64,000 nt of DNA, taken from NCBI RefSeq assembly GCF_000512585.2, contig NC_089246.1, forward strand, positions 1,178,001 through 1,242,000. Direction: 5' to 3'. The stretch's first letter is position 1; every line of letters starts with the position of its first letter. Under the pieces are notes generated by a model. The model was not told where the DNA came from. It saw only the letters and a program-made list of their open reading frames with translations, and ran no database searches. This stretch comes from Kwoniella bestiolae CBS 10118 (taxonomy: Eukaryota > Basidiomycota > Tremellomycetes > Tremellales > Cryptococcaceae). Shown piece after piece: positions 42,710 through 55,363 of this stretch. The position numbers were made by a program, and so were the translations under genes.

Positions 42710-43992
42710 ATGTCTGCTTCGTCCTCCTCCTCTTCCACCACTCCGACAGACCCATCCGAACAGCCCGAACGCCTTCGATCACCTGCATTCGAGAGATGGA
42801 GATTGTCCCTATCGAACTTTACTGGCCTGGGACTGAGCGACGAAGAGAAGGAACGGAGGGTGTTGGAGAGGGATTGGGATAAGTGTGAGAAGTATAAGCG
42901 GGATTTGATGAGTAATAGTGAGTGTCGTCGTATCTTAGTGAGGCCAGGATTGTGACGAGGCGACTTCGCGGCGAAGGAGAAGATGCTATGCGTATAACAT
43001 CATGATGGGAAGAAGAATGGATCACGTCTCCTCTCAATAACATGAATCCCAGCTCGATGCTAACACCCTTACCACCCCAACAGGCCCAATGATAACCTTC
43101 CTCCTCTCCCACCTGAAACACTCCGGCTGCGAATTCGATTCATCAGCTATCCAATGCCACCCATGTCCCGAGACTCGTTCTGGCGGTTTCTCGCCAGATC
43201 ATGGAATATTGATGTGTCAGAATAGGTTTTTCTCGAAGAAGCATATGGAAGATACGCTGTCGCATGAACTTATACATGCGTTTGATCATTGTAGATTTAG
43301 GGTGGATTGGGGGAATTTGAGGCATCATGCGTGCTCTGAGGTGAGTGCGGGTCCGAGTCACCGGTAGGTGACGGGGCTTAGTGTTGCGGTTGATTCGACC
43401 ATGAGGGGTGAGGGGCGAGGGCTGATGGGGCTGACGAAGATTATGAGTGAGGGTGTTGTAGACTTGGGAGGATGAAGTGGATCGGGGGAACACATGATAG
43501 ACCACTGGATCCATCACTCGGGATATGTGTATGAAGCAAAGGACGATACCATGACAGGACAGGACAGGATGACTCGAAAGATAGACCATGCTGATACCCT
43601 CCCTCTGCATTATACTAGATACGCGCAGCAAACTTATCTGGAGATTGTAGGTGGACGAGGGAGGTGAAAAGGGGTTTCTACAGCTTCAACAAGCAGCATC
43701 AGGTGGGTAATTGTGACACATCATCCTCGTATCTGTGTTCGTTGAGGATCACTTCGATTTGCCAGATGACAACTTCCGATAAGTTTGGCAAGGCTCTCGG
43801 ATTTCGTTCCTTTCTACGTTCAACCATGCTAATTCTCTGTTACTTTTTCCCTAGGCATGCGTCAAACGCCGTGCGATACTTTCCGTCCTAGCCAACCCAT
43901 CGTGCAAATCGCCTGAGATGGCTGAAAAAGCTGTTAACGAAGTTTGGGAGAGCTGTTTCAAGGATACTAGACCGTTTGATGAGATCTACTAG
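42710..43992 (+). CDS. ATP23: Mitochondrial inner-membrane protease Atp23
   Basis: Metalloprotease of the intermembrane space that matures Atp6 and helps assemble the F0 sector. It begins with a Ser/Thr-rich leader 'MSASSSSSSTTPTDPSEQ', then 'FERWRLSLSNFTGLGLSDEEK'. The zinc motif is 'DTLSHELIHAFDHCRFRVDW' (HExxH). Conserved cysteines include 'IQCHPCPE' and 'HHACSE', and the tail is 'VNEVWESCFKDTRPFDEIY', a hallmark of the family. Five exons are joined in frame: the second begins near 43082, and the HHACSE|IRAANLSGDC junction lies across an intron of about 280 nt. Length is normal for the family. Confidence 0.93.
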
Positions 43993-44371
43993 TCGAGGGG
44001 GGCTCAGCGGCCTTGTTGGCCAGAGGCAAGCACAAGAAATTTGATCGATATATCGTGTTCCCGTGTAGAAGGTAGAGGTGGCATTGCCAAGGGCCAAGGG
44101 ATAAAATATGTCATACCCTGCATTCATGATTTGTATTATATACCATGCGACATAACGTGAACCTCTCTTCAAATCGTTAAATACCAGCAGGAATAGTAAT
44201 ATTGTCATCATCATGACTTTTATCTTGTACCGTATAATCCTCTTTGAAACTCATCTATTTCTACACGATATCTTCTGATCCTTCCCCCACTGGGGAGTAT
44301 GCGCCTCCATATGTGAGTCAATACGATGATTTCCCAAACTCCCTTGTCCCTCTACATCTCCCGGACCATAC
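43993..44371. other. Convergent 3' region, nothing recognised
   Basis: About 380 bases between the stops of ATP23 (plus) and the pinin gene (minus); it holds both 3' ends. Confidence 0.4.
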
Positions 44372-45835
44372 CTAATACTCAACTTCTATATCACCCTCAT
44401 CACCCTTAATAACCACCCCCCTCTCCTCCCTCGACTCCCTATCTCTATCTCGATCAACCTCCATCTCCTCCCTCGGTGTCCTACCGAAATCATCCCCATC
44501 CCTATCTCTCCTCCTATCATCCCTGGACGACTGATCATCCCCATTAGAGGGTTTGACCTGTTTCCTCAGATCCCTCAATTTCTCACTGAGCTCCTCGATT
44601 CGCGCTTTGTTGGTTATCGAGTCGGATTGGACCCTCTCTTTCTCTTTTGCTAGCGAATCGGTTTCTTCGGTGAGTATTTCGGAGATGTTGGCTTGGCGGG
44701 ATTTGAGGGCTGATGTTTGGGAGGGAAGGAGGATTTTGGGTAACTAGGGTAAGAGTGTTGATGTTAGTTCTTGTAAATTGTAGCTTCATATAGTGTGATC
44801 AGTGTGGGGTTGCGAACAGACATGAGGTTGGAACATGGTAACGTGCGGGATTTGATAGCTCGATGATGATAATGTAATTCGACTCTCCATCATGTACGGA
44901 ACAAAGGTAAACTCAACTCACATAATACAACGGTGCGAGCTCCTTCCCATGCGGCGGTTCTCTACTTGGTCCCTTTGTGAATGGTATTGGCGATGGATTT
45001 AGCAAGTTGGTTTCGAATATCAACGGTTCGATGGGTGGTAAGGCTGTATAGAGGAATTTGGAAGTGGGTTTGAGGAAGTCGTGTCGGGCCTTCAGCTGAA
45101 CAAGGATATACTACAGTCAGTATCAAGCTGAAGCAGGGTACAGCAACAAAGGATATTGAGATGATGTTAACAAAGATTGTTTGTTGGAATGACCGAGCCT
45201 GAACTCACCGCTACTTCCTTATGCCTTAGTATGTATTCTGAACTCTCAGTATTTATCCTCAAAGTCTTGATCTCCCTCTCCGCCTCTGCTATCTCGTTGT
45301 GCAGTGTGGTCTCTGATCGTAGTTTCGCTGCTATTCGGGATGATACTTGTTCTCTTCGTTTTGCCTACAAACCATCGATAGTAGTATGTCAGCTATGAGA
45401 TCCGTCTGAGGGACCTTCCTCCTTCCTTGCTCTTGATCAGCACCGGATGGCGTAAGACCCCAACTCACCGCCTCACTCGTCCTCGACGATTTATCATCCT
45501 TCTGGAACTTCTGCAATGTACCCAGTATATTCCCGAATAGACGCTTATTCCTAGCTTTATCTTCCACTTTCCTATCTGTTCGCATACGTCTGAAAACATC
45601 CATAATGAGCTGACGTACAATACTTCATGGGATTGATGTGTGAAGCTCACTTTGCGGGTACCTCTTCCTCTTCTACATCTGGTCTCCTCGATCTCGAAGG
45701 TGAGAGAGAAGGACTCATCTCTACGTCGGGGGATCTGCTATCGTATCTGACCGTGAAGGAAGAAAGCTGCTGTCAGCTCGATCCAGCTTCTAGGACGACT
45801 ACAAGGGAAGCTTACTTTTCTGGTGATCTTGACAT
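44372..45835 (-). CDS. Pinin/SDK/memA-domain protein (mRNA-processing factor)
   Basis: It starts with the tiny exon 'MSRSPEK' and a Ser/Arg-rich stretch (SPSLSPSRSRRP). The pinin core is 'RNKRLFGNILGTLQKFQKDDKSS', followed by a long coiled coil ('EQVSSRIAAKLRSETTLHNEIAEAEREIKTL') and 'LKARHDFLKPTSKFLYTALPP', matching the 'TKTKPHLFYIP' part of pinin. The C-terminal exon has 'LTEETDSLAKEKERVQSDS' and a highly charged Arg/Asp tail. Pinin family proteins sit in nuclear speckles and associate with the exon-junction/ASAP-type complexes. About seven exons. Confidence 0.85.
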
Positions 45836-46461
45836 TTTGTCTTGTCTTTTGTAATGTGAGCTATATAGGAATGACAACAGGGATGACATGCATGTGTCTA
45901 TTTCATAAAGGAAACATCACATCATCACTCTTCCATCATTCATCGTTCATCCTCCTCGTCGTTGAACATGAAATCCCTTGTACCTGACCATGTGCGTGCC
46001 TGTTTTTTATGTTGTTGCACTAAAAGTCGCACGCCTAATTCCGATAACCCACCATCACCATCGCACCGATCCTTCGGAACTGACTCGTTTCGTTTCACGG
46101 TGACACCTCGCATCCAACATGCAATCAACGTTTATCATCATCAATCTCCTCTCTCTTCTCTTTCTCTTCTTTTTCCCTCAAGAAGCATCGCGCTTGGCCT
46201 CCCTCTCCTCTTATCGTAGACACACCAGTTCTCGCTCGGATCAGGATACCTCTGTCATTCTTTTCTTTTCGATAATTGTATACTTCTATCACCCCCGGTA
46301 ATCGATTTGTATCAGTATCAACCTATCAATCATTCGATCGATCGATTTGACATTGATCCTTTTCAATTCATCCACTACGCAACAGTAAAGCATCAACAAG
46401 TAACATAACATACCATTTTATATCTCTAAATTAAGAAAGAACAACATTGTAATTATTCATC
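45836..46461. promoter_or_regulatory. Divergent promoter region pinin / XRN1
   Basis: About 630 bases between two divergent start codons, with a long pyrimidine-rich tract (about 46140-46200) on the XRN1 side. No specific site is recognised. Confidence 0.4.
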
Positions 46462-49400
46462 ATGGGTGAGTTCGGTGGCAAGATCGATGGAAAGGTGTGA
46501 TTTGAGCTGATCCGATATCGTCTGTCTATAGGTATTCCAAAAGTCAGTAATCGGTTGTTCAAGACCAAACCGTTTGTATAGATCGGTATTGATGTTATAT
46601 CCTGCTTGTGACAGTTCTTCCGCTGGATCTCTGAGAGGTACCCCCTCACTTCCCAGCTTATCACGCCAAACTCGATTCCGACGTTTGACAATTTATAGTA
46701 AGCTGGCTTCGTTTTGAGATTTAACAGACATCGCAGCTGACGCTCTGTTCTGCTGGTCAGCTTGGATATGGTGAGCTAGGTCAATTAGGATGACGGTTTC
46801 AATCATAGCTTATACTGACCATGCATAATAGAATGGTATCATCCATAATTGTTCACACCCACCATCATCAGAGAATGACCCGCATTTCAGAATAACGGAA
46901 GAACAGATGATCCTGGCGATATTCGCATATATCGATCATCTGTTCACCAAAATCAAACCGCAAAAAGTCTTTTTCATGGCTATTGACGGTGTAGCTCCCA
47001 GAGCCAAGATGAACCAACAGAGAAGTAGAAGGTTCAGAACTGCCAAGGATGCAGTTGAGAAGAGACGAGAAGCAGAGAAGAAAGGTGAAAAATTGCCTGA
47101 AGAGAAGGCTTTCGATTCGAACTGTATCACGCCAGGTAAGCTCATTCTTTCGTGCCCTCACAGTGGTTTGAACCTAGCTGACGCTGTGATGGATGTAGGA
47201 ACACCATTCATGGCTAGATTGTCGAATCACCTTAAATACTACGTCACCAAGAGGATTTCAGAGGATGCCGAATGGAGGAACGTCAAAGTCATCTTGAGTG
47301 GACATGATGTCCCTGGAGAAGGTGAACACAAAATTCAAGAGTTCATCAGATTGTCAAAAGCTCAACCTGATTATAACCCCAACACGAGACACTGTCTATA
47401 TGGTTTGGACGCAGATCTGATCATGTTGGGTCTACTGAGTCATGATCCTCATTTCTGTTTATTGAGAGAGGAAGTCACGTTTGGAAGGAAAACTAAGAAA
47501 ACCACTGGGTAGGTCTTTTCAGCTTTTTCCTTACCTTTACCTACAATCGATAAAGGGTATCAGCTGATTTGTCGCTCTTATTCTGTGGCTATAGACTCGC
47601 AAATACCAATTTCTACCTCTTGCATCTATCGTTATTACGAGAATACCTAGATTTAGAATTCGGATCATTGGCCACGCAAATATCATTCAAATATGATCTT
47701 GAACGAATTATAGATGATTTTATACTTATGGCTGTGTTTGTCGGAAACGATTTCTTGCCCCATTTACCGGACTTACATATCAACGAAGGTGCTTTAGAGA
47801 GGATTTGGGGGATTTATAAGGAGATATTGCCAGTTGCTGGTAAGTCTAGCTAGGATTAGTCAATAATCCTGGTAGCTGATAATCATTGGCTTGATGCTGC
47901 AGGTGGTTATCTGAACGAACATGGTACAATCTCATTGCCTCGACTTCAGCTCATGCTTGACAAGTTGGCGCAATTCGAGGTTGATAACTTTGAAGAGGAG
48001 TATGCCGACCAGAATTGGTACAAGGGCAAGCAGAGTAAGGAAATCGAGGCGATGGAGAAAGCACGAAAGAGAGGAAAGATGAGTAAGTCTTTTTTTTCTC
48101 GGAGTCGGTGTTTCTTATGCTGACTTGTACCCCTGCAGTCATCACCAAGGACCAACAGAAAATCCTCAACCAAGTCAGACAGTTCGTCACTAAGCATCAA
48201 GCCAAACCCACCGCTGCCGACCGATGTGTCATCGTAAACAACCTCTCAGCTAGGGATCAGCGATTCGTCCAAGAACTAGGAGATGATCTGCATCTCATCA
48301 CCACATGGGACGAGGTGGATGACTACGGTCAAAATCTCGTGGTTATGACTTTTAACCTCGATGGCGTATCTGAGGATGGCGCTTCGCAAGCAGTGGACGA
48401 AGAAGCTGATGGGGAAGAATGGGAGTCTGAAGAAGAGGACGAAGATTCCGAAGGTGCCTTGGCTATTCAAAGGGTGTTCGCCAAATACAACAAGGCTAAG
48501 GTGGTCGACAATGTCGTTGAAGACTTCGAGGAAGCCTATGAAGAGAAGTTGAAAGAGAATTTGGACGATTGGAAAAAGAGATATTACAAAGAAAAACTCG
48601 AGATCGATTTCAACAAACCTGAAGAAATGCACGCGATTGTATACAGATATATCGAAGGTTTACAATGGATCTTGAACTATTATTATAAAGGTGTGGCGAG
48701 TTGGGGATGGTTCTACAATTACCACTATGCTCCTAGAATTACTGGTGAGCTCTCTTCTTCACAAGGTTTACGTGAACGTTCAGCTGATATGTCCTTTTGT
48801 GCATAGATTTGAAGGGTATTCCTGATTTCAAATTCGATTTCAACCTTGGAAAACCTTTCACCCCCTTCCAACAACTGATGGGAGTGTTACCTGAAGAGTC
48901 AAAAGAGCATGTTCCTCCAGCTTATAGAGTAAGTCCTTCAGCTGGCACGACGCATGCAACCCCGGAGCTGATCATCGCGATTGAAAGGATCTCATGTATG
49001 AGGAAACTTCCCCCATCATCGATTTCTATCCGCGTGATTTTGAACTCGATATGAATGGGAAGAAACAAGATTGGGAAGCAGTAATCAAGATTCCTTTCAT
49101 TGATGAAGTGCGATTGCTCCGAGCTATGGCCGGTGAGTGCATTCTATTCAACATGACTAAGATCAAGTGCTGATCATACAACGCAGCTCGAGACCAACGA
49201 TTGACTTCCGAGGAGAAAGCGCGTAACAGTAACTACGTCGCCACTCAATTCGAATACGACGCCGATCAAGACGCTTCCTACCCGTCCTCAGCGCCTGGAT
49301 ACTTCCCTGATCTTGCCAAATCCCAATGCCGATCCAGTCCCTTCCACCTGCCGACTCTCGGAGATGGCATCGAACTCATTCTTGGGCTTCTTGACGGTGT

Positions 49401-51651
49401 ACATCTTGGAGCTAAAGCTTTAGCCGGTTTCCCATCGCTTCAAACTCTACCTCATCAAGGTACACTAGGCTACCACGGGGTCAACGTCTTCCAATCTGAT
49501 TCTAGAAATCAATCAATGGTTATCACTGTCACTTCGAAGCACGATCGACCAAACACCGGCGAGATCGCCAAGCGCATGATTGGTCAACGAACCTTCCATT
49601 CCTGGCCTTACCTACATGAAGGTATGGTAGTAGCTGTCTCGGATGACATGTTCAAGTATGAACTTCAGAAGATGGGTAAAACCGCAAAAGTCGTCAGCAC
49701 ACCTTTTAACCCCTTCCAAGCTATAGCATGGAAGAAATCGGCCGATCACATCGAACATCACAACTCGAAGAGATTTGGAATTATCACTGGGAATGTCGAT
49801 GTGGTGCTTCACGTCAGACCCTTGAAGGGAATGAAACGACTCGATACTGGTGCTTTGGTCAAAGACTACGAAGCTCCTGAAAAGGAGATCGCCCAAGCTT
49901 ATCAATTGGCAGTCAACCAAGTCACCTTCGAAGATGAGCGATACGTCGAACAAGCTGCTCCACCGATGTCTCAAGAGTTCCCGGATGGTGAGAAAGTGAT
50001 TTTCCTAGGTCAGGTGGGCTACGGTACAGCTGCTCAGGTGATCGCTACTACCGATACTACTCTCGACGTAGCTCTGGCCTACTTCCCATCAGAGAAACAA
50101 GAGAATCTGAATTTTTCGAAGCTCATCGCCCACAGACCAGCAGGAACATATTACCCTTCTCCTGTACTTGCCCGTCGACTCAACATTCCTCCTTTGGGTC
50201 TCTCAAGGATCACTTCCACTCTTCTAGTATTGCTTGAAGACGGGTCTAAATCTAATATTGGTCTTGCTTTGAAATTCGAATCGAAGGGATTGAAAGTATT
50301 AGGATTTTCGAGGAAGAACGAAAGAGGATGGGAATACTCTGAGAAGACTGCTCAAATCCTCAAAGAATACAAGGAGGCTTTCCCTGAACCATTCGCCAAT
50401 CTCGATAGCAGAGGCGGAGATTTGGTGACTTCCGCTGAGCTTTGCCCTACCGCCGAAGATCCTGATAGTGTCATCAAAGCGATGAGAAAATGGTTGAAAG
50501 AGAGGGATTTACTTGATCCGGAGACTGTTTCGTTGTTTGCTGAACAGCTTGAGAAGGTTAGTCGGTCTGCTCATGTGTTCCATTCAATTTCGTTTTCATG
50601 CTGAATTTCGGTCAATGGCCTTTAGGAATCCGTCGAGATGATCGAGAAGCTGGCGAACCAATATCGAAGTCAAAAATCGCCCAACATGATCAAACGGGCT
50701 GTGGTCAAAGCTATACCCAGACAAGCAGTCTTGAAACCCGCTCATGCAATTTACCGACTACAAGGTCAAGTTTTCACCGTTGGTGATCGGGTTATCATGG
50801 TTCAGGATGCTGCTGCAGGAGGCGTACCGTTGGCTATGAAAGGTGTTGTTGTCGGTTTGGGATCGAGAGATATTGATGTGGTTTGGGATGTACCCTTCAT
50901 GGGTGGTGAGACCCTACAGGGAAGGTTAGTCGACATGTCATGATACATTGGTGAAGGCTTAGCTGATGGTGATTTCGAATATAGATGTTCGGAATATCGA
51001 GGATCAACCGTGCCATTCACCTCATGCCTCAATCTCACCAGACCGCAATTCGCCGTAGGAGTCGGTAACAACGCAGAAGACCGAGCAGTAGGTCAGAACG
51101 CACCATTCAAACCTCAATTAGGTCCAAGACCAGTATTGCAAATGCAGAACTACCAGCCTTCTGCACCTGGCCGAAAGACTTTCAACCAGACCACTCAACC
51201 TCCGACAATCATGAGAAACCCCAATCGACCTTCACCCCAGCATGTCAATGGTCATCAAAGTTATGGAAATGCTGCCAGAGGTGTCAAACCCCAACCTCCC
51301 CATATTCAACAACAGCAACAAAGTCATGGTGAAAAACTTGCCAATGCACTGGGCGCGAAACACATCGCCCATAGACCTGGACCTCCCCATGTACAACATC
51401 AACCACCTGTGGTGGTTAGAAGTCCAAAGAATCAGACGAACGTGGCGTTACCTGTACCATTACCTCAGGGTCGACCACAACCTGTATATGCACCTGTTGA
51501 ACCTGAACATCAAGTTCATCAGAACGGTCATGCCAATGGCGGAGCGGGACGAGGGAGAGGAAGAGGTGGATCTAGAGGAAGGGGAGATGGGAGGGGAAGA
51601 GGGAGAGGCGGGAGAGGCGGATCAAGGGGCGGAGCACCTGTAAACACTTAG
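46462..51651 (+). CDS. XRN1: 5'-3' exoribonuclease 1 (Xrn1/Kem1)
   Basis: Cytoplasmic exonuclease degrading decapped mRNA. It starts 'MGIPKFFRWISERYPL' and has the conserved CR1 segments 'LYLDMNGIIHNCSHP', 'FFMAIDGVAPRAKMNQQRSRRF', 'GHDVPGEGEHKIQEFIR', 'HCLYGLDADLIMLGLLSHDP' and 'VFVGNDFLPHLPDL', with the acidic metal ligands intact. CR2 is followed by the long Xrn1-specific part: 'DFNLGKPFTPFQQLMGVLPEES', 'ARDQRLTSEEKARNSN', SH3-like 'HAIYRLQGQVFTVGDRVIMVQD', and an Arg/Gly-rich tail (GRGRGRGGSRGRG). The length, over 1,300 residues, and the C-terminal domains exclude the nuclear Rat1. It has many short exons, among them a 10-nt micro-exon (46761-46770) that completes 'LYLDM'. Confidence 0.95.
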
Positions 51652-51980
51652 TGAGACTCGATTGGAATGGTAGATAAGGAGGATCTGTGAAGTAAATACA
51701 TATATATACATAATATACATGAGAGGGTGGGATGAGCTGTGTATGAATCATCATTATGCATTATCCTGCTTCTCCTGGTGATCGCGGTAAAGTTTCTTTG
51801 TGTCGGCGATGTAGGGCGAGTACGGGGAGAGAGATGCGGAGTGTAGGAGAGATAGGGGGGGAGTCCGTAGGGATGGATTAGTTATAGGGGGGACGGAGCG
51901 GAGGAGGGATAGAAGAAGGCAAGGGGAAATTGAACTGAATGATACATGAATGCATCTCTTCTCTCATCATCTCAAGATCA
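51652..51980. other. Convergent 3' region
   Basis: Purine-rich spacer after XRN1. Nothing coding was recognised. Confidence 0.4.
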
Positions 51981-52232
51981 AGGTTTTCGTACATCCTGAG
52001 CCAGCCTGACCTTCCGTAAAGTCAACCCAGCAATCAAAGCTGGACTCCAACTTATCCCAGCCATTAAACAGAAGGCCACCCTCAACTCCTTCTCAAGCGA
52101 CCCCGTATCGTCCATGATCAGTTTCTGCGTGAGCGAGCAGAGACATACGCCCAGCGCTGAAGAGAGCTGGATGGATGTTTGGAATAGGGCTCCTACTATT
52201 GATTGTTCGTGTCTGGTCGGGTATGGCAACAA
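51981..52232 (-). pseudogene. MFS transporter C-terminal relic
   Basis: About 75 codons read 'HEQSIVGALFQTSIQLSSALGVCLCSLTQK' and 'RVAFCLMAGISWSPALIAGLTLRKVR', the last two spans typical of fungal MFS drug/H+ antiporters ('...GALFQT..QLG...G'). An acceptor-like 'ccggaatag' precedes it near 52243. I could not find the other ten or so spans upstream (52240-52880), where only a short charged frame occurs. The likeliest reading is a truncated relic of a transporter gene. An unrecognised spliced gene is less likely. Confidence 0.55.
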
Positions 52233-52884
52233 ACAGTACTATTCCGGAGTTCGGTGTATATCAAGCAGTATGATTTTAGTACGCACAGAACGTCTTGGGA
52301 ATTTGCTGATGTCAAAGACAACTTCCTTTCTCGCTAACTTACTCCTTTCTTAGATTGGAAGCCTATCACAAAAGAGGATCTAAGCTACTCTGCAAGGATG
52401 AAGGAATCTATAATGGAATCTCGGAGCGCCTTTCCCTTTCCCCGCCCGCATCCCCAAAGGTATCATCCAGATCCACAGATACCCGTCTAATCACACCTTT
52501 GATCCGTTCTTCCTTCCAGATCCATTTGCCAGTATTTACAGTTGTGGTATGCCACACAGATCGCACGTCGTACTTCCGGAAGTGACAACTCTAAATCCGG
52601 ATCTAAGCACGTTTTCTCTGCCTGACCTGACGTATTTGGGTGATATCAGGGTGACTTTCGTCTGATATTTTCGGACCTCCGCTTTAGATCCGGATAGAAC
52701 AGTACTCTGAAGTAGATCTGCGGATCAATACGAGTGTTTTCTGGTTGAGGGTCCTTTGGGGAATACTCGTAAGGAATGAAGCGATCATGCATATATAAGG
52801 AGGATGGTAGTAACCTTTTGGAATTGGGATATAGATCTCTTTCTTTACAAAGTTCACCATCGTACTGCACGATTAATCATCGAG
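52233..52884. other. Region between MFS relic and MFS permease
   Basis: About 650 bases with the promoter of the next gene; a TATA-like 'catatataagg' lies at about 52790-52800. A 40-codon charged minus frame near 52425-52555 looks weakly coding but cannot be attached to anything. Confidence 0.4.
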
Positions 52885-55053
52885 ATGAGCGACTCTCACA
52901 CTTCCCCTACACCCGGAGCACCTGGACCCCCTCTTGAGGATCATGAGTATCCCCTCGACCCTATCGAATATGCCAAAGCTGAGAAGAAGGTCGTCCGAAA
53001 GATTGATTTTATACTATTACCTATCATGTTGATTACCTATGGCCTGCAGTATTATGATAAGAACACACTCTCTACTGCTATTTTGTATGGGATGTTGGAG
53101 GACCTGGTACGTACTACTTCAGCTTATCTGTGATAAGACCACTTGCTTATATTCGATCACTATAATAGGACCTCACTACCACCAAGAATGGGGTAACATA
53201 CCTTACGAGATATAGTACGGCAGCTGCTGCATTTTACTACGGGTATATCGTAGCTGTACGTCCTTCACCACTCCTCCCTGGTCTTCAAAGAAAGACCAAA
53301 GCTTATATCTGATGCGCACGCGGGGATAGGTCCTACCCATGGGTCTGATCTTCACCCGCTTCCCACTCGCCAAGACCGCCTCCCTCTTCGTCCTCATATG
53401 GGGGATAATCTGTATTTTAACAGTGGTGGTTCACTCATATCATGGCTTTGTGGTTCAACGTGTATTTCTGGGTCTGGCAGAAAGTGCCGTCAGTCCTGCG
53501 TTTGTAGCTATCACTGCGCTGTGGTGGAAACCTCAAGAGCAGGCTAAGAGATTGGGTGTATACTATTCATCCACAGGAGTGAGTCACCATCAACCTAGCG
53601 GAAATAACAAAGACAAAGCTTAATATGGGATACTGCCAGATCTTCTCAATGTTCACAGCAATAGTGAACATAGGATGGGGCAAGACAGGCGGCCACCACC
53701 CCTGGAAATCAATGTACTACTTCGGCGGCTCATTCACCATATTCTGGGCAATCCTCATATACTTCATCATGCCCGACTCTCCCCTCTCCCCCGGGCGATT
53801 CTTCTCCCCTCAGGAAAAAGCGATTCTGCGCCGAAGGTTCCATGAAAACCCCTATGGCCAATCACAACAGCCCATCAAGGTCTCGCAGCTTGTGGAGGCA
53901 GTGAGAGATGTGAAGACGTGGATTTATTTCTTGATAGGCGCTAGTATTTATATATGTAATGGTTCGGTTACGGTGTTCGGAGCGAAGATCATTAATTCGT
54001 GGGGGTACGATTCGATAAGGTCAACGGCACTCATGATTCCCGGTGGAGCTATGACTGTTGTGACGATTTATATTTTTGCTTGGTTCGCGGATCGGTATAA
54101 AAATATTAGGACTATCGTGAGTTGGGCTCTCCCTTTCTTACCTTTCCTATAGAGTACAATGGATCCTAGGGGTTTGGCAAGGTCCAACGTGTGGAGATCG
54201 TCGCTGATCTGGTTGAGTGATTATATTTAGCTCCTTCCTATCAGTACGATACCCGTCATTGTTGGGTGTCTTGTCGTGTGAGTCAAACCTGTGATCATCA
54301 ACGAATACCGAATCTTGTACTGACTTGTCATTCAGCTGGCAAGCACCCTGGCACCCTCGTGTAGGCCCATTAATAGGGTACTACCTCGTAGCTGCTTTCG
54401 GTGCTCCATACGTCGTAAGTCGCTGGATCCACACAATCTCGTCTAGAATCAAGCTGATCAGATAACTTCACTTCCAGCTTCTCTTGTCGCTGGCGACCGC
54501 CAACACAGCAGGAGCAACCAAGAAGGTGAGTCTCATATCTTCTCGCTCATTCGCATCGCCCAATCGTTCACAATATAGATGACTGACAACTGCTATTTTC
54601 CTGGTGTATTAGGGATTCACAACTTCAGCAATCTTCGTAGGCTACGTCACAGGGAACATCATCTCGTCCTAGTGAGTTCTATACCACTCCTCAAGAAACA
54701 TTCGATAAGTGTACTAATACAGCTCATGCGTTAGCCTCGTATTCGCTCAAGAGAAACCGATCAAATACCGTTCAACCTGGATCGCAGTCATAGTAGCTAT
54801 GATCTTTGCATCTTGTGCATCCCTCCTTCTTAGGTATATCTACATCAGGGAGAATAAACGGAGGGATGCCCTGTTGGTTTCTTCACCTTCGGGTCACTCG
54901 CCTGATGGAGCACTCCGGGGTGACGGAGTGGTATCTGGTGACGAAGAGAAAGCTGGAGAATCGGGTGGAGATGGATTACCTAGATTAGGTGATGGTGGGG
55001 TGTACGAGGATAAGACGGATAAAGAGAGGTTGGAGTTTAGGTATACTTATTAG
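52885..55053 (+). CDS. MFS permease of the anion:cation symporter family (Dal5-like)
   Basis: A 12-span transporter. The N-terminal cytoplasmic part ends 'KKVVRKIDFILLPIMLITYGLQYYDKNTLSTAILYGMLEDL', the hallmark first span of the Dal5/allantoate-permease group. It continues 'MGLIFTRFPLAKTASLFVLIWGIICI', 'GLAESAVSPAFVAITALWWKPQEQ', the central loop 'PDSPLSPGRFFSPQEKAILRRRF', 'TTSAIFVGYVTGNIIS' and 'AIVAMIFASCASLLLRYIYIRE'. The tail is acidic and Gly-rich. About nine exons with standard introns. Substrates in this family are organic anions, vitamins, amides or dipeptides; which one cannot be read. It lies beside the relic of an unrelated MFS transporter. Confidence 0.88.
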
Positions 55054-55363
55054 GTTTTGGAGGGCGGTATACCTTGATGGTAGGTGTGAATGGGAATAGA
55101 ACGAACTGGACGTAGGCGGGAGGAGGAGATTTGGCAATGAGGAAAGAGAGGGACAAGAAGGACACAGGATACACGAAGTATAGGGATTGCTGCGAATGAC
55201 GTTAGTAGTGGAAGTATTAGGGATACCTTCATAAAGTTACGATATAGATCGCTTAGAATGATAGATAGATATAATTAGAGATTATGCAGAGGTATAATGA
55301 TTGAGTGATGAGAGATCCTCTGCATACGGTTGATCCATTTGTATTGCACGATATCACACTGTA
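55054..55363. other. Convergent 3' region
   Basis: About 310 bases between the permease stop and the Zim17 stop. It contains short GATA/ATAG runs near 55258-55275 and nothing else notable. Confidence 0.4.

Noticed and set aside
52420..52560. Charged minus-strand segment with coding appearance ('WIWKEERIKGVIRRVS...')
   Set aside because: Forty codons only, closed by stops on both sides, no match to the MFS relic and no splice partner found.
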